NCBI GenBank assembly: GCA_030043175.1
Contig: JASHYD010000239.1
Location: forward strand, 1-7,356
From: Xanthobacteraceae bacterium
GTDB lineage: Bacteria > Pseudomonadota > Alphaproteobacteria > Rhizobiales > Xanthobacteraceae
Direction of reading: 5' to 3'
DNA: 7,356 nucleotides
Below are positions 1 to 6,718 of this stretch, one piece after another (position 1 is the first letter of the stretch; every line of letters begins with the position of its first letter). A program made the translations under genes and the position numbers. The notes beneath the pieces were generated by a model, which was given only the letters and a program-made list of their open reading frames with translations, had not been told where the DNA came from and did no database searches.

Positions 1-1
1 C

Positions 2-1447
2 GTCAAGACCTACTTCGTGCCGATGGCGGAAGAGCAGGCGGTGCGCTACGAGGACTATCATTCCCCGGCCAGACAGCTGATCGCCGCCGCGCAGCGCCGC
101 CCGCTGACGCAGGCGGAATTTGAGAGACTGCAAAAGTTGCTGGCCTGTATGCGCATGGTCTGCGACACGCCCGCCATTCTCGACCCGACTTGTCGCATCA
201 GCCCCAAGCTCGAGGAGCTGGAGGGAATCCTGAGCGACCTCCTCGATGAGCCGGACCGCAAGGTGATCGTGTTCTCCGAGTGGGAGCGGATGCTCACCAT
301 GGTCCGCGAGCTCGCCGGCGAAATGGGTGTCGACGTCGCGTGGCACACGGGGTCGCTGCCCCAGCGGCGGCGGCGGGCCGAGATCAACCGATTCAAGCAC
401 GATCCTGCCTGTCGGCTGTTCCTGTCGACCGATAGCGGCAGTGTCGGCCTCAATCTCCAGGTCGCCAGCGCCGTGATCAACGTCGATCTGCCATGGAATC
501 CAGCGAAGCTCGAACAGCGCATTGCCCGCGCCTGGCGCAAGAATCAGATGCGATCCGTCAGTGTTATCAATCTCGTCACGGAGGAGTCGATCGAGCACAA
601 CATCCTACACCTGCTCGGCCGCAAGCAGGCGCTCGCCGATGGGGTTATCGACGGTGCAGGCGATCTCACGACGCTGAAGATGCCGTCTGGTGGGCGCGCC
701 GCGCTCGTCGAGCGCATGCAGGCCATCATGGCGGCGTCACCACGCGTGATGACGCGCGTGCGCCCGCCCGAGGAAATAGTGGTGGCCGACCTCGTCGAGC
801 GGCACGGCGACCGGCTCCTGCTGGCCGAGGCGCGGCACGGCAGCGAGGGACGCCCGAAGCTCCTGATCGTCTTCGATCTCGATGCGCCAACCTTCGCCGC
901 CGAGACCGCGCGCCTGGCGTCCGCTGAGTCTGTTGCGGTCGATGTGGTTGACCGTACGACGTGGCTCACGATGCAGCGATTCGCGGCTTCCGGCTTGCTG
1001 CAATTCACCCACCAGTCACGGCTTCTCCATCGCTCCGCGGCGCTACTCGAATCACGAGCCGAGGTGGCGGGGCCGGACCAACGTTTCGGGCCCTTGATCG
1101 ACGAGGCCCAGCGCACCCTGCGCATGGCAAAGGTCCTGGCAACTGGCGGTTTTCCGGAGGAAGTGCCGGTGCTTCTCGACAAGGTCTTGCGGAAAGCGGG
1201 CGCGGCGCGCATGGCGGAACGAGCGGAACTTTCGGGGGGAGCAGCGAGCGCATCCGATACGGACATAAGGCGGCTTGTGGAGTGCGGCGAGTTTTCGGCC
1301 GACGCACTCGCGATTCTGGACGCGAGCCGGCCAAGCGCCGGGCCGCCCGCTTCAGATATGATCAATGCGCTCCTTTCGGCGGCTGAGCAGATTTTGCTGG
1401 CGATCAAGCCACCTGTTCGGGCTGAGTTCAGCTTGCGGGCGGCTTAG
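2..1447 (+). CDS. SNF2-family DEAD/DEAH-box helicase, C-terminal part (5' end outside window)
   Basis: The reading frame is already open at base 2, so the N-terminal ATPase lobe lies upstream of the window; a GTG at 17 is in frame but is internal, not the start. What is visible is helicase lobe 2 of a Swi2/Snf2 ATPase, which uses ATP to translocate on duplex DNA and displace proteins. Numbering from the codon at 17: a typical lead-in LACMRMVCDTP (43-52), motif IV KVIVFSEWERM (82-92), the HTG element (110-112), motif V LFLSTDSGSVGLNLQ (134-148) and motif VI QRIARAWRKNQ (168-177), with both arginines present. From about residue 215 to the stop (TAG 1445-1447) some 260 residues follow that I cannot assign to a domain; they are rich in Ala, Arg and Glu and probably mostly helical. 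The cellular substrate is unknown. No neighbour indicates a restriction or defence role. The family call is firm; the specific function is not. Confidence 0.93.
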   Translation, partial: VKTYFVPMAEEQAVRYEDYHSPARQLIAAAQRRPLTQAEFERLQKLLACMRMVCDTPAILDPTCRISPKLEELEGILSDLLDEPDRKVIVFSEWERMLTMVRELAGEMGVDVAWHTGSLPQRRRRAEINRFKHDPACRLFLSTDSGSVGLNLQVASAVINVDLPWNPAKLEQRIARAWRKNQMRSVSVINLVTEESIEHNILHLLGRKQALADGVIDGAGDLTTLKMPSGGRAALVERMQAIMAASPRVMTRVRPPEEIVVADLVERHGDRLLLAEARHGSEGRPKLLIVFDLDAPTFAAETARLASAESVAVDVVDRTTWLTMQRFAASGLLQFTHQSRLLHRSAALLESRAEVAGPDQRFGPLIDEAQRTLRMAKVLATGGFPEEVPVLLDKVLRKAGAARMAERAELSGGAASASDTDIRRLVECGEFSADALAILDASRPSAGPPASDMINALLSAAEQILLAIKPPVRAEFSLRAA

Positions 1448-1974
1448 GTACTTTATCGAGCAAGCGGCTTCCAGCAACTGAGTTACCACAGCCCCAAGGC
1501 TGTGAGATGTAGACTGGCGTCTCAGTCGCTCTCGTCTTCTCAACTCGGCGCCGGATGTTTCCGGCTTCGAGTTCGTGCTTATCTTCGGGAGCCTGTTCTT
1601 CAGCCACGCGGCGTTGACGTTGCCTGCTCTGTTGACCGGCGATCGTGCGAGCCCTGAGGGGAGCGAAGGGCGGAACGCGCGGGTCTCCGCAAATTTCCAT
1701 CGTTTCTTTGCTTCTCCTCGGCGCAGGCTTCGTGCTCACGGAGCCGGAGGTGTCGACACAGTCAGCATGTTGGTGAATGAACCGGATATGCGCGGCAACA
1801 GCCCCACACGTCGAGCTTGCCCTCGACAGCCGCGGAAGGTGTGGTACAAACGGCTATCGTCGATCATACGCTTGGCAAGCAGGACGCGTTTTATCAGCCC
1901 CGGCTCCCCGGAGTTGCCCCTCGAAGGTAGCCATCCCCGTCCCAAACACCCCTCTAGGACGATTAGCGCCACCA
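1448..1974. other. Gene-poor stretch between helicase and OPT transporter
   Basis: No convincing gene is visible in these 527 bases. A + frame running from about 1518 through 1650 encodes a short hydrophobic stretch (FEFVLIFGSLFFSHAALTL, near 1567-1623) but has no ribosome-binding site, no recognisable family and turns into Arg/Ser/Pro-rich low-information sequence; it could be a decayed membrane-protein fragment. The minus-strand frames are Arg-rich and look like shadows. Small hairpins sit at 1487-1504 and 1810-1827 (arms GTCGAG and CTCGAC around a 6-base loop). The promoter for the downstream transporter should lie here, but I found no -35/-10 pair with acceptable spacing. Confidence 0.6.
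1487..1504 (+). repeat. Perfect 7-bp hairpin 40 bases after the helicase stop
   Basis: Arms CACAGCC (1487-1493) and GGCTGTG (1498-1504) enclose the loop CCAA. The location just downstream of the helicase stop codon suits a 3'-end or transcript-stabilising structure. There is no run of T after it, so it does not qualify as a standard intrinsic terminator. Confidence 0.45.
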
Positions 1975-3888
1975 ATGGATCTCTCTGTTGGAGCTACTGA
2001 TGAGCGAGACCGGCCGCTGCCTGTCGCCGGCCTCAAAGGCACGCCTGAAGAGATCGAGCGACAATGGTACGAGCAGGTCTATCGCGGCCGCGGGGACAGC
2101 ATGGCGCAACTGACTTGGCGCGCGGTGCTGATTGGCTCATGCTTGGGAGGCGTGTTGTCGTTGACCAACCTCTATATCGGTCTCAAGGCTGGTTGGGGTT
2201 TCGGCGTCGCCATCACGGCCAGCATCTTGTCTTATGCGATCTGGACGAGCCTGCTCAAAATCGGCCTTGTGCGCACGCCGATGACCATCCTTGAGAACAA
2301 CTGCATGCAGTCAACGGCGAGTTCCGCCGGCTACTCAACCGGCGGCACGCTGATCTCGGCCTTTGCGGCCTACATAATCGTCAATCACCAATCGATGTCT
2401 GTGCCGCTGATGCTGACCTGGGTGTTCTTTATCGCCGTGCTCGGGGTCACGATGGCCATCCCTATGAAGCGGCAGATGATCAATATCGAGCAGCTGCGCT
2501 TCCCTTCCGGCATCGCGGCCGCTGAAACCCTGCGCGCGCTGCACGCCAAAAGCTCACAGGGGCTGCGCGCGGCCAAGGCACTAGGTCTCGCCGGGCTTCT
2601 TGCCGCGATCGACAAGGTGTGGGCGGAGGGGCTGCCGACGATCAACGCGAGCCTCGAACGCTTTTCGAGCGCGGCGCTTCTGACGGACCTGCAGAAGGGG
2701 CTCCTCGGCAGCCACTACGAAGCCTGGTCGGGCCGTACCGTAGTCTTTTCCTGGGATTTCATATTTCTCGCCGCCGGCGCCATCACCGGTATGCGGGTCT
2801 GCGCCACCATGTTGGTCTCGGGTACGTTATGTTGGGCTGTGGTCGTGCCGGCCCTGCAGACGAAAGGCGTCATCGAAGGTGCAGGCTTCGCTGCCATCGT
2901 GCAGTGGACGCTTTGGTTCGGCGCGTCCTGCATGGTGGCCGCAGGACTGTTGAGTTTCGCGCTGAGCTGGCGCTCGGCATTAAGCGCGTTCCGTGATCTC
3001 GGAGCAATGCTCTCCTTCCGCTCAGCGGCTGCGAGCGAACACGGCCCCATCGAGGCGCCAATGAGCTGGTTCGCCGCCGGCCAGATCGTGTCGCTTCTTG
3101 CGCTTGCCTGGCTCGGGCACACGAGTTTCGGCATGCCGGTCTGGCAAAGTGTTATCGCGGTGGCGCTGTCCTTCTGGCTGGCGCTCGTCGCCTGTCGCGT
3201 GACGGGCGAGACCGATACGACACCTGTCGGCGCGATGGGTAAAGTGACGCAGCTCACCTTTGGCGCGCTAAGCCCCGGCAACGTTAATGTCAACTTGATG
3301 AGCGCCAATATCACGGCCGGTGCGGCAACTTCAGCGGCCGACCTGCTCACCGACTTAAAGAGCGGTTACCTGCTTGGTGCGCACCCCCGTCAGCAATTTC
3401 TTGCCCAGTTCTCTGGCATCTTCGTCGGTACCGTGGTCACGGTGCTCGCCTTTGCAGTGCTGGTTCCCAACGCGCAGGTGCTCGGCACCGACCAGTTCCC
3501 GGCGCCCGCCGCCCAGACCTGGTCCGCCGTTGCCATCGCGCTCGGCCAGGGTCTATCCTCGCTTGAGTCCGTCAAGCTGTGGCTGATAGTTGCCGGTGGT
3601 GTCGTCGGAGCGGTGCTCACCCTCGCGCCTGTTTTGCTGCCGCAATACCAGGAGTACCTTCCCTCGGCGGCCGCGTTTGGCCTCGCCTGGATATTCCAAT
3701 GGTACTATGGGCTTTTGTTCTTCCTGGGCGCCCTCGTTGCACTCCTGCTTGAGAGACGGAAACCGAGGCTCGCCGAAGAGTTCACCTTGCCGGTGGCGTC
3801 GGGTGTGGTGGCCGGAGGCTCGCTGACGGGTGTGGTGCTGATATTCTGGGCTAACGGCGGCAGCATTCTCAACAAGCTCCTCGGCTAA
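1975..3888 (+). CDS. OPT-family (oligopeptide transporter) membrane transporter
   Basis: A 637-residue integral inner-membrane protein of the OPT superfamily, which includes proton-coupled peptide transporters and the YSL metal-chelate transporters; the substrate cannot be read from sequence. Family signatures seen: NLYIGLKAGWGFGVAITA (65-82) in the first hydrophobic region, TPMTILENNCMQSTASSAGY (101-120), the RFPSG loop (175-179), GETDTTPVGAMGKVTQLTFG (411-430), and SAADLLTDLKSGYLLGAHPR (453-472) before a glycine-rich helix. Around 14-16 hydrophobic segments are spread from residue 48 to 625, so the protein looks complete. I chose ATG 1975: the frame stays open upstream to 1777, but that extra 66 residues (Arg/Pro/Ser-rich) is not transporter-like, whereas EEIERQWYEQVYRGRGDSM just after 1975 resembles the conserved N-terminus of bacterial relatives. 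The ribosome-binding site is weak (AGGA at 1956-1959, 15 bases away). An internal ATG at 2101 has a GGGGA at about 2092 but would remove conserved residues. It appears to be a single-gene unit with gene-poor DNA on both sides. Confidence 0.93.
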   Translation: MDLSVGATDERDRPLPVAGLKGTPEEIERQWYEQVYRGRGDSMAQLTWRAVLIGSCLGGVLSLTNLYIGLKAGWGFGVAITASILSYAIWTSLLKIGLVRTPMTILENNCMQSTASSAGYSTGGTLISAFAAYIIVNHQSMSVPLMLTWVFFIAVLGVTMAIPMKRQMINIEQLRFPSGIAAAETLRALHAKSSQGLRAAKALGLAGLLAAIDKVWAEGLPTINASLERFSSAALLTDLQKGLLGSHYEAWSGRTVVFSWDFIFLAAGAITGMRVCATMLVSGTLCWAVVVPALQTKGVIEGAGFAAIVQWTLWFGASCMVAAGLLSFALSWRSALSAFRDLGAMLSFRSAAASEHGPIEAPMSWFAAGQIVSLLALAWLGHTSFGMPVWQSVIAVALSFWLALVACRVTGETDTTPVGAMGKVTQLTFGALSPGNVNVNLMSANITAGAATSAADLLTDLKSGYLLGAHPRQQFLAQFSGIFVGTVVTVLAFAVLVPNAQVLGTDQFPAPAAQTWSAVAIALGQGLSSLESVKLWLIVAGGVVGAVLTLAPVLLPQYQEYLPSAAAFGLAWIFQWYYGLLFFLGALVALLLERRKPRLAEEFTLPVASGVVAGGSLTGVVLIFWANGGSILNKLLG

Positions 3889-3893
3889 CGGGA

Positions 3894-3949
3894 TAGGTGC
3901 GGCCTCCGTCACGTCGCGCGCGGCTCGCCGACCGCCAACGACGCACCTA
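3894..3949. repeat. Inverted repeat just after the OPT stop codon
   Basis: TAGGTGCG (3894-3901) is repeated inverted as CGCACCTA (3942-3949), with a 40-base GC-rich loop. A second, overlapping pairing is possible between GATAGG (3892-3897) and CCTATC (3955-3960). It starts 5 bases after the OPT stop. There is no T-tract, so its function as a terminator is doubtful; chance pairing in GC-rich DNA cannot be excluded. Confidence 0.3.
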
Positions 3950-3989
3950 CCCACCCTATCGCGCTACTCCGGCCGTGGTTGAGGACTGA

Positions 3990-4430
3990 CAGGAGTTGCG
4001 TGGGACGTTGTCTGCCGCCCCTGGTCGCGCCGACCTTGCGGATGCAGGGCCAGATTTGGAGCCGCATCAGTCGGTCGAATCATTCAAGCGCGCGATACTC
4101 AAAGCGAATTGGATTGCGCTCGCGGACCCCACGTCCCCGACGTGCCACTCACGTCCTTGGCGCAATCGAACCTCCGCGTGACCGCGGAACTGCAGCCCAA
4201 TCAGTTGGCGCGAGTCGCTGCCGTGCTGGTCGGCGAGATGGTTGTCAGAGGTGAAGCATTCGGCCTGCAGGAGATCGCGGAAATCATTGCCGCGCCTGGA
4301 ATCGACCTCGCAGGCGAGCTGCCGGCGGACGGTAGCAGACGGTTTCGCAGGTGCTGTCGCCAACGCCCGCCAGTAACCCGATGCAGGCGCGCCTATGATC
4401 GAGTTTCTCGCCTTGCCCACCAATGCATAG
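3990..4430 (+). pseudogene. Decayed C-terminal half of a ModA-like (SBP_bac_11 type) periplasmic substrate-binding protein
   Basis: Three consecutive pieces in two reading frames read as one protein of the molybdate-binding-protein-like family (periplasmic binding protein type 2 fold). Piece 1, with codons starting at positions divisible by 3, runs from about 3996: GRADLADAG, then SVESFKRAILKANWIALADP (codons 4071-4130), the usual SVEAFKRALLAAKSIAYSDP-like block. Piece 2, frame shifted, covers about 4136-4330: TAELQP, then GEMVVRGEA, GLQEIAEIIAAPGIDLAGEL (4259-4318) and PAD, matching the family's kGEaelGlQqisEil.vpGvdlvGpLP region. Piece 3 returns to the first frame: GFAGAVANARQ from 4341, a TAA stop at 4374-4376, then PDAGAPMIEFLA and TAG at 4428-4430, resembling the family C-terminus. 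Residues usually found between LADAG and PDLEP appear deleted, and the N-terminal half is absent. No start codon with a ribosome-binding site precedes it. Open frames across this region in isolation are fragments of this relic. The exact left boundary is uncertain. Confidence 0.8.
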
Positions 4431-4431
4431 C

Positions 4432-4463
4432 GCCGCCATCCCGGTGGCGGCAGGCTCGCCGCC
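4432..4463 (+). promoter_or_regulatory. Two mutually exclusive hairpins in the leader of the enolase-superfamily gene
   Basis: Three GC-rich segments can pair in two alternative ways: GCCGCCA (4432-4438) with TGGCGGC (4445-4451), loop of 6; or GGCGGC (4446-4451) with GCCGCC (4458-4463), loop of 6. The middle segment can serve only one hairpin at a time. They lie 64-95 bases before the start codon at 4527, with TATAGT (4468-4473) and ATTTTGTTAAG (4487-4497) between. The layout recalls an attenuator, but there is no clear leader peptide and no proven terminator T-run. It may equally be GC-rich chance or a relic from the adjacent pseudogene. Confidence 0.3.
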
Positions 4464-4526
4464 TGGTTATAGTCCCGAGGTCACTCATTTTGTTAAGAGC
4501 AATCGTCAAGTTGGTGCGGGAGCTGC

Positions 4527-5678
4527 ATGAAAGTTTCCAACGTCGAATGCCTACCGGTGCATGCCGGATGGCGAAAGAATTTTGTCTTCGTGCGGATCGA
4601 GACCGATGCCGGGATCGTCGGGTGGGGCGAGGCCTACAGCCAATATGATCGCGATCGCGCCATTGCCGCGCAGGTCGAGGAGCTCGGCCGTTATGTCATG
4701 GGTCGTGATCCCTTTCATATCCGGCACATTCTGCAAATTGGTTTCGACGACTATGCCCAGCGGCGCGGCTCTCTGGAGCTTTATTGCGCGATGTCGGGAA
4801 TTGAACAGGCCTTGTGGGACATCATCGGCAAGGCGACACAGCAGCCCATCTACAATCTGATCGGTGGTCCATGCCGCTCGCGCATTCGCGTCTATGCAAA
4901 CGGCTGGAGCTATAAGATGCAGAAGCCGGACGATTACGCACGCGGCGCGCAAGAGGTGGTGAAGCGCGGCTTTACGGCGATGAAGTTTGATCCTGTGCCG
5001 GGAGTTTGGCGGACCTATATCCCGAAGGAGCACATCCGGCACGCCATCAATGTGATGCGTGCGGTTCGCGATGCGGTTGGACCGGATGTCGACCTTCTGC
5101 TTGATATTCACCGGCGCTTGGCGCCAATGCACGCGATAGACCTTGCGAACGTCCTTGCTGAATTCGAACCCTACTGGCTCGAGGAACCGTGCCAGTCGGA
5201 GAACGTCGAGGCACTCGCGGAGGTGCGGCGGGCGAGCCGCATTCCAGTGGTAACCGGAGAGGCTCTGCACACCCGAGCGGGGTTCCGTCCGATCTTTCGG
5301 GCGCGCGCGGTCGACATCATCAATCCTGATGTTTCGAACTGCGGAGGAATTTTGGAGCTCATGTATATCGCGGCCGCTGCGGAAGCCGAGTCGATTGCGG
5401 TGTCGCCCCACAACTACAATTCCACAACGTTGGCGCTATCCGCCACTGTCCATGCGGCTGCCTGCATGCCGAATTTCATCATCACGGAATATTTCCTTCC
5501 GTTCGAGGAAATCAGCCACCGCCTGTGCCCGAACGTGCTCAAGCCCGTCAATGGATACATCGCGCTACCCGACGGTCCTGGACTCGGCTTGCAAGTCGAC
5601 GAGAGTGCCGTACGAGCGGCCAAAGCAAAGCCATTTCCCGCAAGATCCTTCAGGTCGATCGAAGATGAGGGGCCCTAG
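4527..5678 (+). CDS. Enolase-superfamily enzyme (mandelate racemase/muconate lactonizing type), likely acid-sugar dehydratase-like
   Basis: A 383-residue cytoplasmic enzyme, normal length for the family. Members abstract a proton alpha to a carboxylate and stabilise the enolate on Mg2+. The N-terminal capping domain covers residues 1-120, including the typical VRIETDAGIVGWGEA (22-36) and SGIEQALWDIIGK (90-102). The barrel follows: K153 in AMKFDP, metal ligands D193 (DIHRR), E219 or E220 (WLEEP) and E245 (TGEA), and the D268/H295 dyad (NPDVS, SPHNYNS). H195, two residues after the first metal ligand, is the position of the catalytic His in galactonate dehydratase-type enzymes (DFHGR there, DIHRR here); the second Lys of the racemase KxK motif is absent (A151). 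This favours a sugar-acid dehydratase over a mandelate racemase or lactonizing enzyme, but the substrate is not assignable. Start ATG 4527 has GGGAG at 4518-4522, 4 bases away. It is the first intact gene of the operon-like series running to the right edge. Confidence 0.93.
   Translation: MKVSNVECLPVHAGWRKNFVFVRIETDAGIVGWGEAYSQYDRDRAIAAQVEELGRYVMGRDPFHIRHILQIGFDDYAQRRGSLELYCAMSGIEQALWDIIGKATQQPIYNLIGGPCRSRIRVYANGWSYKMQKPDDYARGAQEVVKRGFTAMKFDPVPGVWRTYIPKEHIRHAINVMRAVRDAVGPDVDLLLDIHRRLAPMHAIDLANVLAEFEPYWLEEPCQSENVEALAEVRRASRIPVVTGEALHTRAGFRPIFRARAVDIINPDVSNCGGILELMYIAAAAEAESIAVSPHNYNSTTLALSATVHAAACMPNFIITEYFLPFEEISHRLCPNVLKPVNGYIALPDGPGLGLQVDESAVRAAKAKPFPARSFRSIEDEGP
5667..5672 (+). promoter_or_regulatory. 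Strong ribosome-binding site inside the 3' end of the enolase-superfamily gene
   Basis: GAGGGG at 5667-5672 lies 7 bases before ATG 5680 and within the last codons of the preceding gene. It is a much better Shine-Dalgarno match than anything before the receptor start at 5721 (only GGGG at 5707-5710, 10 bases away), which is why the mini-cistron at 5680 is listed as potentially translated. Confidence 0.5.
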
Positions 5679-5679
5679 C

Positions 5680-5724
5680 ATGAGCGAGAATGTGTCGGCG
5701 GCGCCCGGGGCTGAACGGGCATGA
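5680..5724 (+). CDS. 14-codon mini-cistron overlapping the start of the solute-receptor gene
   Basis: ATG 5680 begins one base after the upstream stop (TAG 5676-5678) and encodes MSENVSAAPGAERA, ending at TGA 5722-5724, which overlaps the receptor ATG 5721 as ATGA. With its strong ribosome-binding site it has the geometry of a translational coupling device: ribosomes finishing here could reinitiate on the receptor gene. Alternatively it is the residual N-terminus of a deleted gene, or chance. The peptide has no recognisable family. Seen: the ORF, spacing and overlap; inferred: the coupling role. Confidence 0.4.
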   Translation: MSENVSAAPGAERA

Positions 5725-6671
5725 AGCGCCTCTTCGCCGCAGTCGTCGGTGCTCTGCTCGTCGCCACGACGGGCGCGGACGCCGATTCTTATCCAGCCAG
5801 GACCATAAAGCTCCTGTGCTGGACTAGCCCCGGCTCGCCGCTCGACGTGATGATGCGCCAACTCGGCAGGCAGCTTGCCGCTATTTTTCATCAGACTGTC
5901 GTGGTGGAGAATCGCGCTGGCGGATCTGGCGCCGCCGCCATGGCGGCGCTGATGAGTCAGCCGGCCGACGGCTACAGCATCCTTTCGACCACCTCCAGCA
6001 TGTCCTTCACGATGGCGATGAGGCGCATTCCCTTTGCGCCGGACAATTTTTTGGTGCTGCCAGCCATCCAGGCGGAGCCCTCGGCTGTTGCCGTGCGGTC
6101 CGACAGTCGATTCCAGACGCTTGGGCAAATGGTCGAGTATCTGCGCGATCGCCCCGGCCAGCTGAACGTTGGAGGATTTTCGTCGGGTGGCTTCCACCAA
6201 TTCGTGTTCTACCGCCTGCAGCAGGCGGCCGGGTTCAGATCGGGCTGGATCCCCTTCAAAGGCGGGCAGGAGGCGGGCTTGGCATTGCTCGGCGGCCACA
6301 TTGACGGCGCCGTCATAACGCCCAGCTCCGCGCTGGCGCAGGTTGAAAACCGCGACATCAGGCTGCTTGGCATCAGTTCTGCGCAGCGCAACGAGTATTT
6401 TCCCCAAATACCCACCTTCAAAGAGCAGGGCTTTGATGTCGTCGAGAGCATCTGGCGCGGTATCATGGTGAAGGCCGGAACACCCCAATCAGTGATCGAT
6501 GTTCTGACGTCCGCTGTCCTACGGGTCACCCAAACAGCGGAGTGGAAGGAATTCTCCCGCATCAACTTGCAGTCGTCCGTCGATATTTCGCTCGCAGGCA
6601 TGCAGAAGCTCGTGCTCGATGAGGTCAGCTCCGATCGCGCCTTTCTCGAAAGCAACGGGTTCTTGAAATGA
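5721..6671 (+). CDS. TctC/Bug-type periplasmic solute-binding receptor
   Basis: A 316-residue secreted binding protein of the Bug family (tripartite tricarboxylate transporter receptor type), whose members bind carboxylates such as citrate and nicotinate or other small acids. A Sec signal peptide is visible: MKR, a hydrophobic core (FAAVVGALLVATTG) and an Ala-x-Ala-like cleavage region near ADA (19-21). The mature part starts with SYPARTIKLL, then the substrate loop PGSPLDV (37-43) with the conserved Asp, VVVENRAGGSGA (60-71), PADGYSIL (81-88), RPGQLNVGG (144-152), IPFKGGQEAGLALLGGHIDG (177-196) and the C-terminal GIMVKAGTP (247-255), all in family order. ATG 5721 is the only usable start, since an in-frame TGA lies at 5712-5714. 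No TctA/TctB membrane partner is present, so this is an orphan receptor, as is common in species with expanded Bug sets; it may use a membrane component encoded elsewhere. Its place beside catabolic enzymes suggests it captures the pathway substrate. The ligand is unknown. Confidence 0.95.
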   Translation: MKRLFAAVVGALLVATTGADADSYPARTIKLLCWTSPGSPLDVMMRQLGRQLAAIFHQTVVVENRAGGSGAAAMAALMSQPADGYSILSTTSSMSFTMAMRRIPFAPDNFLVLPAIQAEPSAVAVRSDSRFQTLGQMVEYLRDRPGQLNVGGFSSGGFHQFVFYRLQQAAGFRSGWIPFKGGQEAGLALLGGHIDGAVITPSSALAQVENRDIRLLGISSAQRNEYFPQIPTFKEQGFDVVESIWRGIMVKAGTPQSVIDVLTSAVLRVTQTAEWKEFSRINLQSSVDISLAGMQKLVLDEVSSDRAFLESNGFLK

Positions 6672-6718
6672 ACTGTGCTGAGCGGAATCGGGCGACAAGC
6701 GCGGAATGAGGGCCAAAA

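Noticed and set aside
544..1407. A 287-codon minus-strand ORF opposite the helicase, and similar long antisense frames at 2715-3350, 4551-5411 and 5565-6488
   Set aside because: They lie opposite firmly identified genes, are Ser/Arg-rich without family motifs, and are expected by-products of GC-rich codon usage.
1817..1850. Possible promoter (TTGCCC at 1817, TACAAA at 1845) for the OPT gene
   Set aside because: The spacing of 22 bases is too long for a standard sigma-70 promoter and the hexamers are poor matches.
1777..1974. Upstream extension of the OPT transporter reading frame to ATG 1777
   Set aside because: The added 66 residues are Arg/Pro/Ser-rich with no transmembrane or family similarity, and there is no good ribosome-binding site at 1777; conserved N-terminal residues begin after 1975.
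3894..3960. Inverted repeat after the OPT gene as an intrinsic terminator
   Set aside because: The loop is 40 bases, the pairing is ambiguous and no T-tract follows.
4067..4423. A 118-codon minus-strand ORF
   Set aside because: It is antisense to the substrate-binding-protein pseudogene and shows no recognisable motif.
4109..4648. A 179-codon + strand ORF overlapping the enolase-superfamily start
   Set aside because: Only its middle (about 4136-4330) resembles a protein, and that is the second frame of the substrate-binding-protein relic; its end runs out of frame into the real gene at 4527.
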